NCBI GenBank assembly: GCA_964057225.1 | Contig: CAXKVF010000090.1 | Coordinates: 1 to 64,000, forward strand | Length of the DNA: 64,000 nucleotides | DNA from: Auanema rhodensis | Taxonomy: Eukaryota; Nematoda; Chromadorea; Rhabditida; Rhabditidae | Direction: 5' to 3' | Part shown: piece by piece, positions 53,560-64,000 of the stretch | How the letters are laid out: each line of letters begins with the position of its first letter | How positions within the stretch are numbered: the first letter of the stretch is position 1 | Made by a program: the position numbers and the translations under genes | The notes under the pieces: model-generated | Database searches by the model: none | What the model saw: only the letters and a program-made list of their open reading frames with translations | What the model was told of the DNA's origin: nothing

Positions 53560-54580
53560 TCATGCTAACAGACCTGGTTATTTGATCTGAGGTTAACTTT
53601 GCAGATCGTGGTGGATTTTTGCGTCGTCTTGGGCTAACAGAAGAACGCTTATCTTTCGACGTGCGATTCTGTCTATCCTTCGATCGGCTTAGTCTACCAG
53701 ATTTACAAGGGGGGCTAGAGAAAAGAATTGGAGACGCAAGTGTTTGAGAGTGTGGTGTTAATAAAGGAGCAGTGTGAAGGCTTGGAGATTTGGGAGTTTG
53801 GTTACAAGCAGGGACAGGAGCTATTTGGGAATTTGGAGAATCGGTAGAATTACGGAAAACTTCAATGAGTCGGAGATCTCGTACCAAAAAGACGGACTTA
53901 GTGTTGTTTTTATTTTTTTCTTTAGCTTCCTCACGAAGATTCTTTTCCAGTTGAATTTCAAAAGGAAGATAGTCGCGACGTATGAAAGTTTTAGATAAAG
54001 ATTCAAAACATTTAGTTTTATTCGTTTTGATAGATGTCATAATTTTATCCCGCAATTCAACCGATGGACACGTGATGATGAGTGGACCGGGAGATTTAGA
54101 TTTGAGGATACAGCGTGCAATAGTTATTTGATTAGTGTTGATCAGACTAGACAAAGTAGCGTCGTTGGATTTTTCAATGACCAGTTTAAGTAAAGAAGTA
54201 GGGTCAGAAGGTAAATCCGAGGAAGAGACCGGTACACGGAACCAGAGTGCTCTCTTACATCGATAGTCATACTTTGTCTCTTCTGATCTAATTTTTTGAA
54301 TTTGACATGCAACATTGGAGGAAGAGAGCAAAGAGGGTGAATTTAAGAGTGTGTTAGTACTGGTGAGAGAAAGTTGAGCTAACTTTTTCTCTAACTTTTC
54401 GAAACGAGATTTGAAATCGGTTTCTATAAAAGTTATACGGGAGTCATGCTTTGCAACTGCGGTTTTAATACTACTGAGCTCATTTTTTATTTGTACTGAT
54501 AATTCAGCAAAAGAATTATGTAGGGAGTCAGAAAGTGATTCGAGAGCAGTAGTAAGAAACTCGTTAGTTACGGGAGACAT
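53513..54580 (-). CDS. LINE ORF1: nucleic-acid-binding protein with coiled coil and RRM-like domain
   Basis: 355 residues from the ATG at 54580 (A at -3) to TAA at 53513-53515. Residues about 8-71 are heptad-like and charged (ending EKLEKKLAQL), consistent with a coiled coil for self-association. Residues about 109-195 look like an RRM-type fold (RALWFRVPV, then ARCILKSKSPGPLIITC, then LRDKIM). Next comes FIRRDYLPFEIQLEKNLREE (199-218), a motif recurring downstream of the RRM in many LINE ORF1 proteins. The tail (about 245-355) is rich in Ser, Pro, Arg and Lys (for example SPRRRKN) and probably binds RNA; no CCHC knuckle is seen. By family the protein packages element RNA. The frame is open upstream to 54781, but that part is a Phe/Leu/Ser run read from the pyrimidine-rich leader with no upstream ATG, so I excluded it. 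It is 5' of ORF2 on the same transcript. Confidence 0.87.
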   Translation of the reverse strand: MSPVTNEFLTTALESLSDSLHNSFAELSVQIKNELSSIKTAVAKHDSRITFIETDFKSRFEKLEKKLAQLSLTSTNTLLNSPSLLSSSNVACQIQKIRSEETKYDYRCKRALWFRVPVSSSDLPSDPTSLLKLVIEKSNDATLSSLINTNQITIARCILKSKSPGPLIITCPSVELRDKIMTSIKTNKTKCFESLSKTFIRRDYLPFEIQLEKNLREEAKEKNKNNTKSVFLVRDLRLIEVFRNSTDSPNSQIAPVPACNQTPKSPSLHTAPLLTPHSQTLASPILFSSPPCKSGRLSRSKDRQNRTSKDKRSSVSPRRRKNPPRSAKLTSDQITRSVSMNPASQRVASDKMSFR

Positions 54581-54773
54581 AGTTAAGTAAAAGAGCAGAG
54601 AAAATGAAAAAAAAATATATGAAATAACAGGAAGAAAAGAAAAAGAGAAGAAGAAAGTTGAAGAAAGATAAAAGAAGAGAAGAAAAAAAAAAAAAAAAGA
54701 GAGCGTACCTTGCAAAACCAGTCCGGCGTTATGGGATACAGAGAGACACGAGCAGGAGTCGACCAACCAAGGT
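54581..54773 (-). other. LINE 5' leader with long polypyrimidine tract
   Basis: Sense-strand leader between the 19-bp repeats and ORF1. The distal part (54773-54700) is mixed sequence. From about 54699 to the ORF1 start it is mostly T and C, including a 16-nt T run (54698-54683) and later a 9-nt T run, then TTACTTAACT just before the ATG. It might bind polypyrimidine-binding proteins or assist internal initiation; neither is demonstrable from sequence. Confidence 0.7.
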
Positions 54774-55063
54774 GAGGTCAAATCGCGGAAATGAGGTCAA
54801 ATCGCGGAAATGAGGTCAAATCGCGGAAATGAGGTCAAATCGCGGAAATGAGGTCAAATCGCGGAAATGAGGTCAAATCGCGGAAATGAGGTCAAATCGC
54901 GGAAATGAGGTCAAATCGCGGAAATGAGGTCAAATCGCGGAAATGAGGTCAAATCGCGGAAATGAGGTCAAATCGCGGAAATGAGGTCAAATCGCGGAAA
55001 TGTGGTCAAATCGCGGAAATGAGGTCAAATCGCGGAAATGAGGTCAAATCGCGGAAATGAGGT
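54774..55063 (-). repeat. 19-bp tandem repeats at the LINE 5' end (15 full copies)
   Basis: Unit on the + strand is GAGGTCAAATCGCGGAAAT. There are fifteen full copies at 54774-55058, then a partial GAGGT running into the target duplication. Only one substitution is visible: copy 13 (55002) begins GTGG instead of GAGG. Each unit contains AGGTCA (TGACCT in sense) and CGCG. Its place at the 5' end of a full-length element suggests a promoter built of monomers, as in mouse L1 5' UTRs, but that role is inference. Near-identity of copies means recent expansion; copy number probably varies between insertions. Confidence 0.93.
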
Positions 55064-55068
55064 CACGT
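55064..55068. repeat. Target-site duplication, right copy (CACGT)
   Basis: Second copy of CACGT at the 5' end of the element, followed by GATGTGCAC as expected of the satellite. The first C could also belong to the 19-bp element repeat (GAGGTC), so the duplication may be 4 or 5 bp, with 1 bp of microhomology. Confidence 0.85.
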
Positions 55069-58000
55069 GATGTGCACTTGGTATGTAACTCGCTTCACGT
55101 GAAAGATAAAGAGATGCGGTTTTCAAAATTAGATTCCCCATGTCCATATTAGTCTAAAAACAAATTTTTATTGATATTGGTTCATGGTAACCATGACTTT
55201 GAAATTTACGTGAACTTTAATTTATGCTAATTAAATGTACACGTGATGTGCACTTGGTATGTAACTCGCTTCACGTGAAAGATAAAGAGATGCGGTTTTC
55301 AAAATTAGATTCCCCATGTCCATATTAGTCTAAAAACAAATTTTTATTGATATTGGTTCATGGTAACCATGACTTTGAAATTTACGTGAACTTTAATTTA
55401 TACTAATTAAATGTACACGTGATGTGCACTTGGTATGTAACTCGCTTCACGTGAAAGATAAAGAGATGCGGTTTTCAAAATTAGATTCCCCATGTCCATA
55501 TTAGTCTAAAAACAAATTTTTATTGATATTGGTTCATGGTAACCATGACTTTGAAATTTACGTGAACTTTAATTTATGCTAATTAAATGTACACGTGATG
55601 TGCACTTGGTATGTAACTCGCTTCACGTGAAAGATAAAGAGATGCGGTTTTCAAAATTAGATTCCCCATGTCCATATTAGTCTAAAAACAAATTTTTATT
55701 GATATTGGTTCATGGTAACCATGACTTTGAAATTTACGTGAACTTTAATTTATGCTAATTAAATGTACACGTGATGTGCACTTGGTATGTAACTCGCTTC
55801 ACGTGAGAGATAAAGAGATGCGGTTTTCAAAATTAGATTCTCCATGTCCATATTAGTCTAAAAACAAATTTTTATTGATATTGGTTCATGGTAACCATGA
55901 CTTTGAAATTTACGTGAACTTTAATTTATGCTAATTAAATGTACACGTGATGAGCACTTGGTATGTAACTCGCTTCACGTGAAAGATAAAAAGATGCGGT
56001 TTTCAAAATTAGATTCCCCATGTCCATATTAGTCTAAAAACAAATTTTTATTGATATTGGTGCATGGTAACCATGACTTTGAAATTTACGTGAACTTTAA
56101 TTTATGCTAATTAAATGTACACTTGATGTGCACTTGGTATGTAACTCGCTTCACGTGAAAGATAAAGAGATGCGGTTTTCAAAATTAGATTCCCCATGTC
56201 CATATTAGTCTAAAAACAAATTTTTATTGATATTGGTTCATGGTAACCATGACTTTGAAATTTACGTGAACTTTAATTTATGCTAATTAAATGTACACGT
56301 GATGTGCACTTGGTATGTAACTCGCTTCACGTGAAAGATAAAGAGATGCGGTTTTCAAAATTAGATTCCCCATGTCCATATTAGTCTAAAAACAAATTTT
56401 TATTGATATTGGTGCATGGTAACCATGACTTTGAAATTTACGTGAACTTTAATTTATGCTAATTAAATGTACACGTGATGTGCACTTGGTATGTAACTCG
56501 CTTCACGTGAAAGATAAAGAGATGCGGTTTTCAAAATTAGATTACCCATGTCCATATTAGTCTAAAAACAAATTTTTATTGATATTGGTTCATGGTAACC
56601 ATGACTTTGAAATTTACGTGAACTTTAATTTATGCTAATTAAATGTACACGTGATGTGCACTTGGTATGTAACTCGCTTCACGTGAAAGATAAAGAGATG
56701 CGGTTTTCAAAATTAGATTCCCCATGTCCATATTAGTCTAAAAACAAATTTTTATTGATATTGGTTCATGGTAACCATGACTTTGAAATTTACGTGAACT
56801 TTAATTTATGCTAATTAAATGTACACGTGATGTGCACTTGGTATGTAACTCGCTTCACGTGAAAGATAAAGAGATGCGGTTTTCAAAATTAGATTCCCCA
56901 TGTCCATATTAGTCTAAAAACAAATTTTTATTGATATTGGTTCATGGTAACCATGACTTTGAAATTTACGTGAACTTTAATTTATGCTAATTAATTGTAC
57001 ACGTGATGTGCACTTGGTATGTAACTCGCTTCACGTGAAAGATAAAGAGATGCGGTTTTCAAAATTAGATTCCCCATGTCCATATTAGTCTAAAAACAAA
57101 TTTTTATTGATATTGGTTCATGGTAACCATGACTTTGAAATTTACGTGAACTTTAATTTATACTAATTAAATGTACACGTGATGTGCACTTGGTATGTAA
57201 CTCGCTTCACGTGAAAGATAAAGAGATGCGGTTTTCAAAATTAGATTCCCCATGTCCATATTAGTCTAAAAACAAATTTTTATTGATATTGGTTCATGGT
57301 AACCATGACTTTGAAATTTACGTGAACTTTAATTTATGCTAATTAAATGTACACGTGATGTGCACTTGGTATGTAACTCGCTTCACGTGAAAGATAAAGA
57401 GATGCGGTTTTCAAAATTAGATTCCCCATGTCCATATTAGTCTAAAAACAAATTTTTATTGATATTGGTTCATGGTAACCATGACTTTGAAATTTACGTG
57501 AACTTTAATTTATGCTAATTAAATGTACACGTGATGTGCACTTGGTATGTAACTCGCTTCACGTGAGAGATAAAGAGATGCGGTTTTCAAAATTAGATTC
57601 TCCATGTCCATATTAGTCTAAAAACAAATTTTTATTGATATTGGTTCATGGTAACCATGACTTTGAAATTTACGTGAACTTTAATTTATGCTAATTAAAT
57701 GTACACGTGATGTGCACTTGGTATGTAACTCGCTTCACGTGAAAGATAAAGAGATGCGGTTTTCAAAATTAGATTCTCCATGTCCATATTAGTCTAAAAA
57801 CAAATTTTTATTGATATTGGTTCATGGTAACCATGACTTTGAAATTTACGTGAACTTTAATTTATGCTAATTAAATGTACACGTGATGTGCACTTGGTAT
57901 GTAACTCGCTTCACGTGAAAGATAAAGAGATGCGGTTTTCAAAATTAGATTCCCCATGTCCATATTAGTCTAAAAACAAATTTTTATTGATATTGGTGCA

Positions 58001-61000
58001 TGGTAACCATGACTTTGAAATTTACGTGAACTTTAATTTATGCTAATTAAATGTACACGTGATGTGCACTTGGTATGTAACTCGCTTCACGTGAAAGATA
58101 AAGAGATGCGGTTTTCAAAATTAGATTACCCATGTCCATATTAGTCTAAAAACAAATTTTTATTGATATTGGTTCATGGTAACCATGACTTTGAAATTTA
58201 CGTGAACTTTAATTTATGCTAATTAAATGTACACGTGATGTGCACTTGGTATGTAACTCGCTTCACGTGAAAGATAAAGAGATGCGGTTTTCAAAATTAG
58301 ATTCCCCATGTCCATATTAGTCTAAAAACAACTTTTTATTGATATTGGTGCATGGTAACCATGACTTTGAAATTTACGTGAACTTCAATTTATGCTAATT
58401 AAATGTACACGTGATGTGCACTTGGTATGTAACTCGCTTCACGTGAAAGATAAAGAGATGCGGTTTTCAAAATTAGATTCCCCATGTCCATATTAGTCTA
58501 AAAACAAATTTTTATTGATATTGGTGCATGGTAACCATGACTTTGAATTTTACGTGAACTTTAATTTATGCTAATTAAATGTACACGTGATGTGCACTTG
58601 GTATGTAACTCGCTTCACGTGAAAGATAAAGAGATGCGGTTTTCAAAATTAGATTCCCCATGTCCATATTAGTCTAAAAACAAATTTTTATTGATATTGG
58701 TGCATGGTAACCATGACTTTGAAATTTACGTGAACTTTAATTTATGCTAATTAAATGTACACGTGATGTGCACTTGGTATGTAACTCGCTTCACGTGAAA
58801 GATAAAGAGATGCGGTTTTCAAAATTAGATTACCCATGTCCATATTAGTCTAAAAACAAATTTTTATTGATATTGGTTCATGGTAACCATGACTTTGAAA
58901 TTTACGTGAACTTTAATTTATGCTAATTAAATGTACACGTGATGTGCACTTGGTATGTAACTCGCTTCACGTGAAAGATAAAGAGATGCGGTTTTCAAAA
59001 TTAGATTCCCCATGTCCATATTAGTCTAAAAACAAATTTTTATTGATATTGGTTCATGGTAACCATGACTTTGAAATTTACGTGAACTTTAATTTATGCT
59101 AATTAAATGTACACGTGATGTGCACTTGGTATGTAACTCGCTTCACGTGAAAGATAAAGAGATGCGGTTTTCAAAATTAGATTCTCCATGTCCATATTAG
59201 TCTAAAAACAAATTTTTATTGATATTGGTTCATGGTAACCATGACTTTGAAATTTACGTGAACTTTAATTTATGCTAATTAAATGTACACGTGATGTGCA
59301 CTTGGTATGTAACTCGCTTCACGTGAAAGATAAAGAGATGCGGTTTTCAAAATTAGATTACCCATGTCCATATTAGTCTAAAAACAAATTTTTATTGATA
59401 TTGGTTCATGGTAACCATGACTTTGAAATTTACGTGAACTTTAATTTATGCTAATTAAATGTACACGTGATGTGCACTTGGTATGTAACTCGCTTCACGT
59501 GAAAGATAAAGAGATGCGGTTTTCAAAATTAGATTACCCATGTCCATATTAGTCTAAAAACAAATTTTTATTGATATTGGTTCATGGTAACCATGACTTT
59601 GAAATTTACGTGAACTTTAATTTATGCTAATTAAATGTACACGTGATGTGCACTTGGTATGTAACTCGCTTCACGTGAAAGATAAAGAGATGCGGTTTTC
59701 AAAATTAGATTCCCCATGTCCATATTAGTCTAAAAACAAATTTTTATTGATATTGGTTCATGGTAACCATGACTTTGAAATTTACGTGAACTTTAATTTA
59801 TGCTAATTAAATGTACACGTGATGTGCACTTGGTATGTAACTCGCTTCACGTGAAAGATAAAGAGATGCGGTTTTCAAAATTAGATTCTCCATGTCCATA
59901 TTAGTCTAAAAACAAATTTTTATTGATATTGGTTCATGGTAACCATGACTTTGAAATTTACGTGAACTTTAATTTATGCTAATTAAATGTACACGTGATG
60001 TGCACTTGGTATGTAACTCGCTTCACGTGAAAGATAAAGAGATGCGGTTTTCAAAATTAGATTACCCATGTCCATATTAGTCTAAAAACAAATTTTTATT
60101 GATATTGGTTCATGGTAACCATGACTTTGAAATTTACGTGAACTTTAATTTATGCTAATTAAATGTACACGTGATGTGCACTTGGTATGTAACTCGCTTC
60201 ACGTGAAAGATAAAGAGATGCGGTTTTCAAAATTAGATTCCCCATGTCCATATTAGTCTAAAAACAAATTTTTATTGATATTGGTTCATGGTAACCATGA
60301 CTTTGAAATTTACGTGAACTTTAATTTATGCTAATTAAATGTACACGTGATGTGCACTTGGTATGTAACTCGCTTCACGTGAAAGATAAAGAGATGCGGT
60401 TTTCAAAATTAGATTCCCCATGTCCATATTAGTCTAAAAACAACTTTTTATTGATATTGGTGCATGGTAACCATGACTTTGAAATTTACGTGAACTTTAA
60501 TTTATGCTAATTAAATGTACACGTGATGTGCACTTGGTATGTAACTCGCTTCACGTGAAAGATAAAGAGATGCGGTTTTCAAAATTAGATTCCCCATGTC
60601 CATATTAGTCTAAAAACAAATTTTTATTGATATTGGTTCATGGTAACCATGACTTTGAAATTTACGTGAACTTTAATTTATGCTAATTAAATGTACACGT
60701 GATGTGCACTTGGTATGTAACTCGCTTCACGTGAAAGATAAAGAGATGCGGTTTTCAAAATTAGATTACCCATGTCCATATTAGTCTAAAAACAAATTTT
60801 TATTGATATTGGTTCATGGTAACCATGACTTTGAAATTTACGTGAACTTTAATTTATGCTAATTAAATGTACACGTGATGTGCACTTGGTATGTAACTCG
60901 CTTCACGTGAAAGATAAAGAGATGCGGTTTTCAAAATTAGATTCCCCATGTCCATATTAGTCTAAAAACAAATTTTTATTGATATTGGTTCATGGTAACC

Positions 61001-64000
61001 ATGACTTTGAAATTTACGTGAACTTTAATTTATGCTAATTAAATGTACACGTGATGTGCACTTGGTATGTAACTCGCTTCACGTGAAAGATAAAGAGATG
61101 CGGTTTTCAAAATTAGATTCCCCATGTCCATATTAGTCTAAAAACAACTTTTTATTGATATTGGTGCATGGTAACCATGACTTTGAAATTTACGTGAACT
61201 TTAATTTATGCTAATTAAATGTACACGTGATGTGCACTTGGTATGTAACTCGCTTCACGTGAAAGATAAAGAGATGCGGTTTTCAAAATTAGATTCCCCA
61301 TGTCCATATTAGTCTAAAAACAAATTTTTATTGATATTGGTGCATGGTAACCATGACTTTGAATTTTACGTGAACTTTAATTTATGCTAATTAAATGTAC
61401 ACGTGATGTGCACTTGGTATGTAACTCGCTTCACGTGAAAGATAAAGAGATGCGGTTTTCAAAATTAGATTCCCCATGTCCATATTAGTCTAAAAACAAA
61501 TTTTTATTGATATTGGTGCATGGTAACCATGACTTTGAAATTTACGTGAACTTTAATTTATGCTAATTAAATGTACACGTGATGTGCACTTGGTATGTAA
61601 CTCGCTTCACGTGAAAGATAAAGAGATGCGGTTCTCAAAATTAGATTCCCCATGTCCATATTAGTCTAAAAACAAATTTTTATTGATATTGGTTCATGGT
61701 AACCATGACTTTGAAATTTACGTGAACTTTAATTTATGCTAATTAAATGTACACGTGATGTGCACTTGGTATGTAACTCGCTTCACGTGAAAGATAAAGA
61801 GATGCGGTTTTCAAAATTAGATTCCCCATGTCCATATTAGTCTAAAAACAAATTTTTATTGATATTGGTGCATGGTAACCATGACTTTGAATTTTACGTG
61901 AACTTTAATTTATGCTAATTAAATGTACACGTGATGTGCACTTGGTATGTAACTCGCTTCACGTGAAAGATAAAGAGATGCGGTTTTCAAAATTAGATTC
62001 CCCATGTCCATATTAGTCTAAAAACAAATTTTTATTGATATTGGTGAATGGTAACCATGACTTTGAAATTTACGTGAACTTTAATTTATGCTAATTAAAT
62101 GTACACGTGATGTGCACTTGATATGTAACTCGCTTCACGTGAAAGATAAAGAGATGCGGTTTTCAAAATTAGATTCCCCATGTCCATATTAGTCTAAAAA
62201 CAAATTTTTATTGATATTGGTTCATGGTAACCATGACTTTGAAATTTACGTGAACTTTAATTTATGCTAATTAAATGTACACGTGATGTGCACTTGGTAT
62301 GTAACTCGCTTCACGTGAAAGATAAAGAGATGCGGTTTTCAAAATTAGATTCCCCATGTCCATATTAGTCTAAAAACAAATTTTTATTGATATAGGTTCA
62401 TGGTAACCATGACTTTGAAATTTACGTGAACTTTAATTTATGCTAATTAAATGTACACGTGATGTGCACTTGGTATGTAACTCGCTTCACGTGAAAGATA
62501 AAGAGATGCGGTTTTTAAAATTAGATTACCCATGTCCATATTAGTCTAAAAACAAATTTTTATTGATATTGGTTCATGGTAACCATGACTTTGAAATTTA
62601 CGTGAACTTTAATTTATGCTAATTAAATGTACACGTGATGTGCACTTGGTATGTAACTCGCTTCACGTGAAAGAAAAAGAGATGCGGTTTTCAAAATTAG
62701 ATTCGCCATGTCCATATTAGTCTAAAAACAAATTTTTATTGATATTGGTTCATGGTAACCATGACTTTGAAATTTACGTGAACTTTAATTTATGCTAATT
62801 AAATGTACACGTGATGTGCACTTGGTATGTAACTCGCTTCACGTGAAAGACAAAGAGATGCGGTTTTCAAAATTAGATTCTTCATGTCCATATTAGTCTA
62901 AAAACAAATTTTTATTGATATTGCTTCATGGTAACCATGACTTTGAAATTTACGTGAACTTTAATTTATGCTAATTAAATGTACACGTGATGTGCACTTG
63001 GTATGTAACTCGCTTCACGTGAAAGATAAAGAGATGCGGTTTTCAAAATTAGATTCCCCATGTCCATATTAGTCTAAAAACAAATTTTTATTGATATTGG
63101 TGCATGGTAACCATGACTTTGAAATTTACGTGAACTTTAATTTATGCTAATTGAATGTACACGTGATGTGCACTTGGTATGTAACTCGCTTCACGTGAAA
63201 GATAAAGAGATGCGGTTTTCAAAATTAGATTCCCCATGTCCATATTAGTCTAAAAACAAATTTTTATTGATATTGCTTCATGGTAACCATGACTTTGAAA
63301 TTTACGTGAACTTTAATTTATGCTAATTAAATGTACACGTGATGTGCACTTGGTATGTAACTCGCTTCACGTGAAAGATAAAGAGATGCGGTTTTCAAAA
63401 TTAGATTCCCCATGTCCATATTAGTCTAAAAACAAATTTTTATTGATATTGGTGCATGGTAACCATGACTTTGAAATTTACGTGAACTTTAATTTATGCT
63501 AATTAAATGTACACGTGATGTGCACTTGGTATGTAACTCGCTTCACGTGAAAGATAAAGAGATGCGGTTTTCAAAATTAGATTCCCCATGTCCATATTAG
63601 TCTAAAAACAAATTTTTATTGAAATTGGTTCATGGTAACCATGACTTTGAAATTTACGTGAACTTTAATTTATGCTAATTAAATGTACACGTGATATGCA
63701 CTTGGTATGTAACTCGCTTCACGTGAAAGATAAAGAGATGCGGTTTTCAAAATTAGATTCCCCATGTCCATATTAGTCTAAAAACAAATTTTTATTGATA
63801 TTGGTGCATGGTAACCATGACTTTGAAATTTACGTGAACTTTAATTTATGCTAATTAAATGTACACGTGATGTGCACTTGGTATGTAACTCGCTTCACGT
63901 GAAAGATAAAGAGATGCGGTTTTCAAAATTAGATTACCCATGTCCATATTAGTCTAAAAACAAATTTTTATTGATATTGGTTCATGGTAACCATGACTTT
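55064..64000. repeat. 176-bp satellite array, right arm (about 51 monomers)
   Basis: Continuation of the same array in the same orientation and phase. It opens at unit position 48 (129 bp of a split monomer), then has exactly 50 units of 176 bp between the starts at 55193 and 63993, and runs out of the window 8 bp into the next unit. No indel is needed anywhere in this arm. The variants are the same as in the left arm: G166T, C120A, C121T, A148C, A12T, and a C121T+C122T pair at 62879. I see nothing else in this stretch. Confidence 0.99.

Larger units (their letters stand above)
50199..55063 (-). mobile_element. Full-length CR1/L2-type non-LTR retrotransposon (LINE)
   Basis: A 4865-bp element inserted in reverse orientation in the satellite. 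Sense order: 5' tandem 19-bp repeats, pyrimidine-rich leader, ORF1 (coiled coil, RRM-like, basic), ORF2 (endonuclease plus reverse transcriptase, no RNase H or integrase), and a 3' UTR with no poly(A) tail. No LTRs or terminal inverted repeats are present. Short CACGT duplications and an exactly restored monomer indicate target-primed insertion. Both frames are open and the 5' repeats are present, so the copy looks full length and recent. The CR1/L2 superfamily is chosen from the endonuclease and RT motif set and the WNALP-type C-terminal motif; the exact clade (CR1, L2, Daphne, Crack or similar) needs a phylogeny. Confidence 0.93.
49267..57656. repeat. 10-monomer (1760-bp) HOR; first copy carries the retrotransposon
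   Basis: Copy A runs 49267-55896 and includes the element; copy B runs 55897-57656. G95A (49359 and 55989), ACTTGATGTG (49491 and 56121) and GATTACCC (ATTACCCATG at 49911 and 56541) are each 6630 bp apart, which is 1760 plus 4870 (the element and one target duplication). The GAGAGAT (55800 and 57560) and TTTATACTAA (55397 and 57157) markers continue the 1760-bp period to the right. Copy B has no retrotransposon. Private changes (GTAAAAG near 49702, TCTTAAAAC near 49933, AATTGTAC near 56990) separate the two. Confidence 0.88.

Noticed and set aside
53774-54006. Two short frames, one per strand, within ORF1
   Set aside because: Shadows of the ORF1 coding frame.
54581-54781. N-terminal extension of ORF1 with a hydrophobic Phe/Leu-rich stretch resembling a signal peptide or membrane segment
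   Set aside because: It is the pyrimidine-rich leader read as protein; the upstream codon at 54781 is TTG, and no ATG precedes the one at 54580.
50199-55063. LTR retrotransposon, retrovirus-like or DNA transposon
   Set aside because: No LTRs, terminal inverted repeats, integrase, protease or transposase; the endonuclease-RT order and target duplication fit a LINE.
54774-55063. Telomeric or microsatellite repeat unrelated to the LINE
   Set aside because: The 19-bp unit is no known telomere type, lies wholly inside the target duplications and abuts the leader, so it is best read as the element's 5' end.

Overview
The window is almost entirely one tandem satellite array, interrupted once by a complete non-LTR retrotransposon. 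The satellite unit is 176 bp (57 G+C, about 32%). It fills 1-50198 and 55064-64000 in one orientation and runs off both edges, about 336 units in all. Monomers differ from the consensus by only one to a few bases. The spacing can be checked by arithmetic: from the unit start at 354 to that at 50147 there are 283 units with a net 15 bases missing, and from 55193 to 63993 there are exactly 50 units of 176 bp. No host gene, tRNA or rRNA is visible.

The organism is a eukaryote, most likely an invertebrate animal: the single mobile element is a LINE of the CR1/L2 type with an apurinic-type endonuclease and a YADD reverse transcriptase. The sequence alone does not identify the species. A long, homogeneous, near-nucleosome-length satellite suggests centromeric or other constitutive heterochromatin; that is inference.

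The array is a mosaic of higher-order repeats (HORs). Diagnostic substitutions recur at multiples of 176 bp: 3-mers (24274-25329), 5-mers (25858-27617), 7-mers (8.6-9.8 kb, 32898-40818, 42227-44690), a 9-mer step near 4.7-6.8 kb and 10-mers (49267-57656). Most variation sits at unit positions 120-122 and 164-166. Single-base deletions, by contrast, are confined to the first 8.2 kb, which suggests poorer consensus quality or an array edge there.

The LINE occupies 50199-55063 on the minus strand (4865 bp) between 5-bp duplications of CACGT; removing the element and one duplication restores an exact 176-bp monomer. In its own 5'-to-3' order it has 15 copies of a 19-bp repeat (each with an AGGTCA-type half-site), a pyrimidine-rich leader, ORF1 (355 aa: coiled coil, RRM-like region, basic tail), ORF2 (endonuclease plus reverse transcriptase) in the +1 frame overlapping the end of ORF1, and a 490-bp 3' UTR ending in a small stem-loop without a poly(A) tail. 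ORF2 has no ATG before its endonuclease domain, so its translation probably depends on ORF1. Both frames are open, and the element sits in one of two otherwise matching 10-monomer HOR copies, so it inserted after that local amplification.
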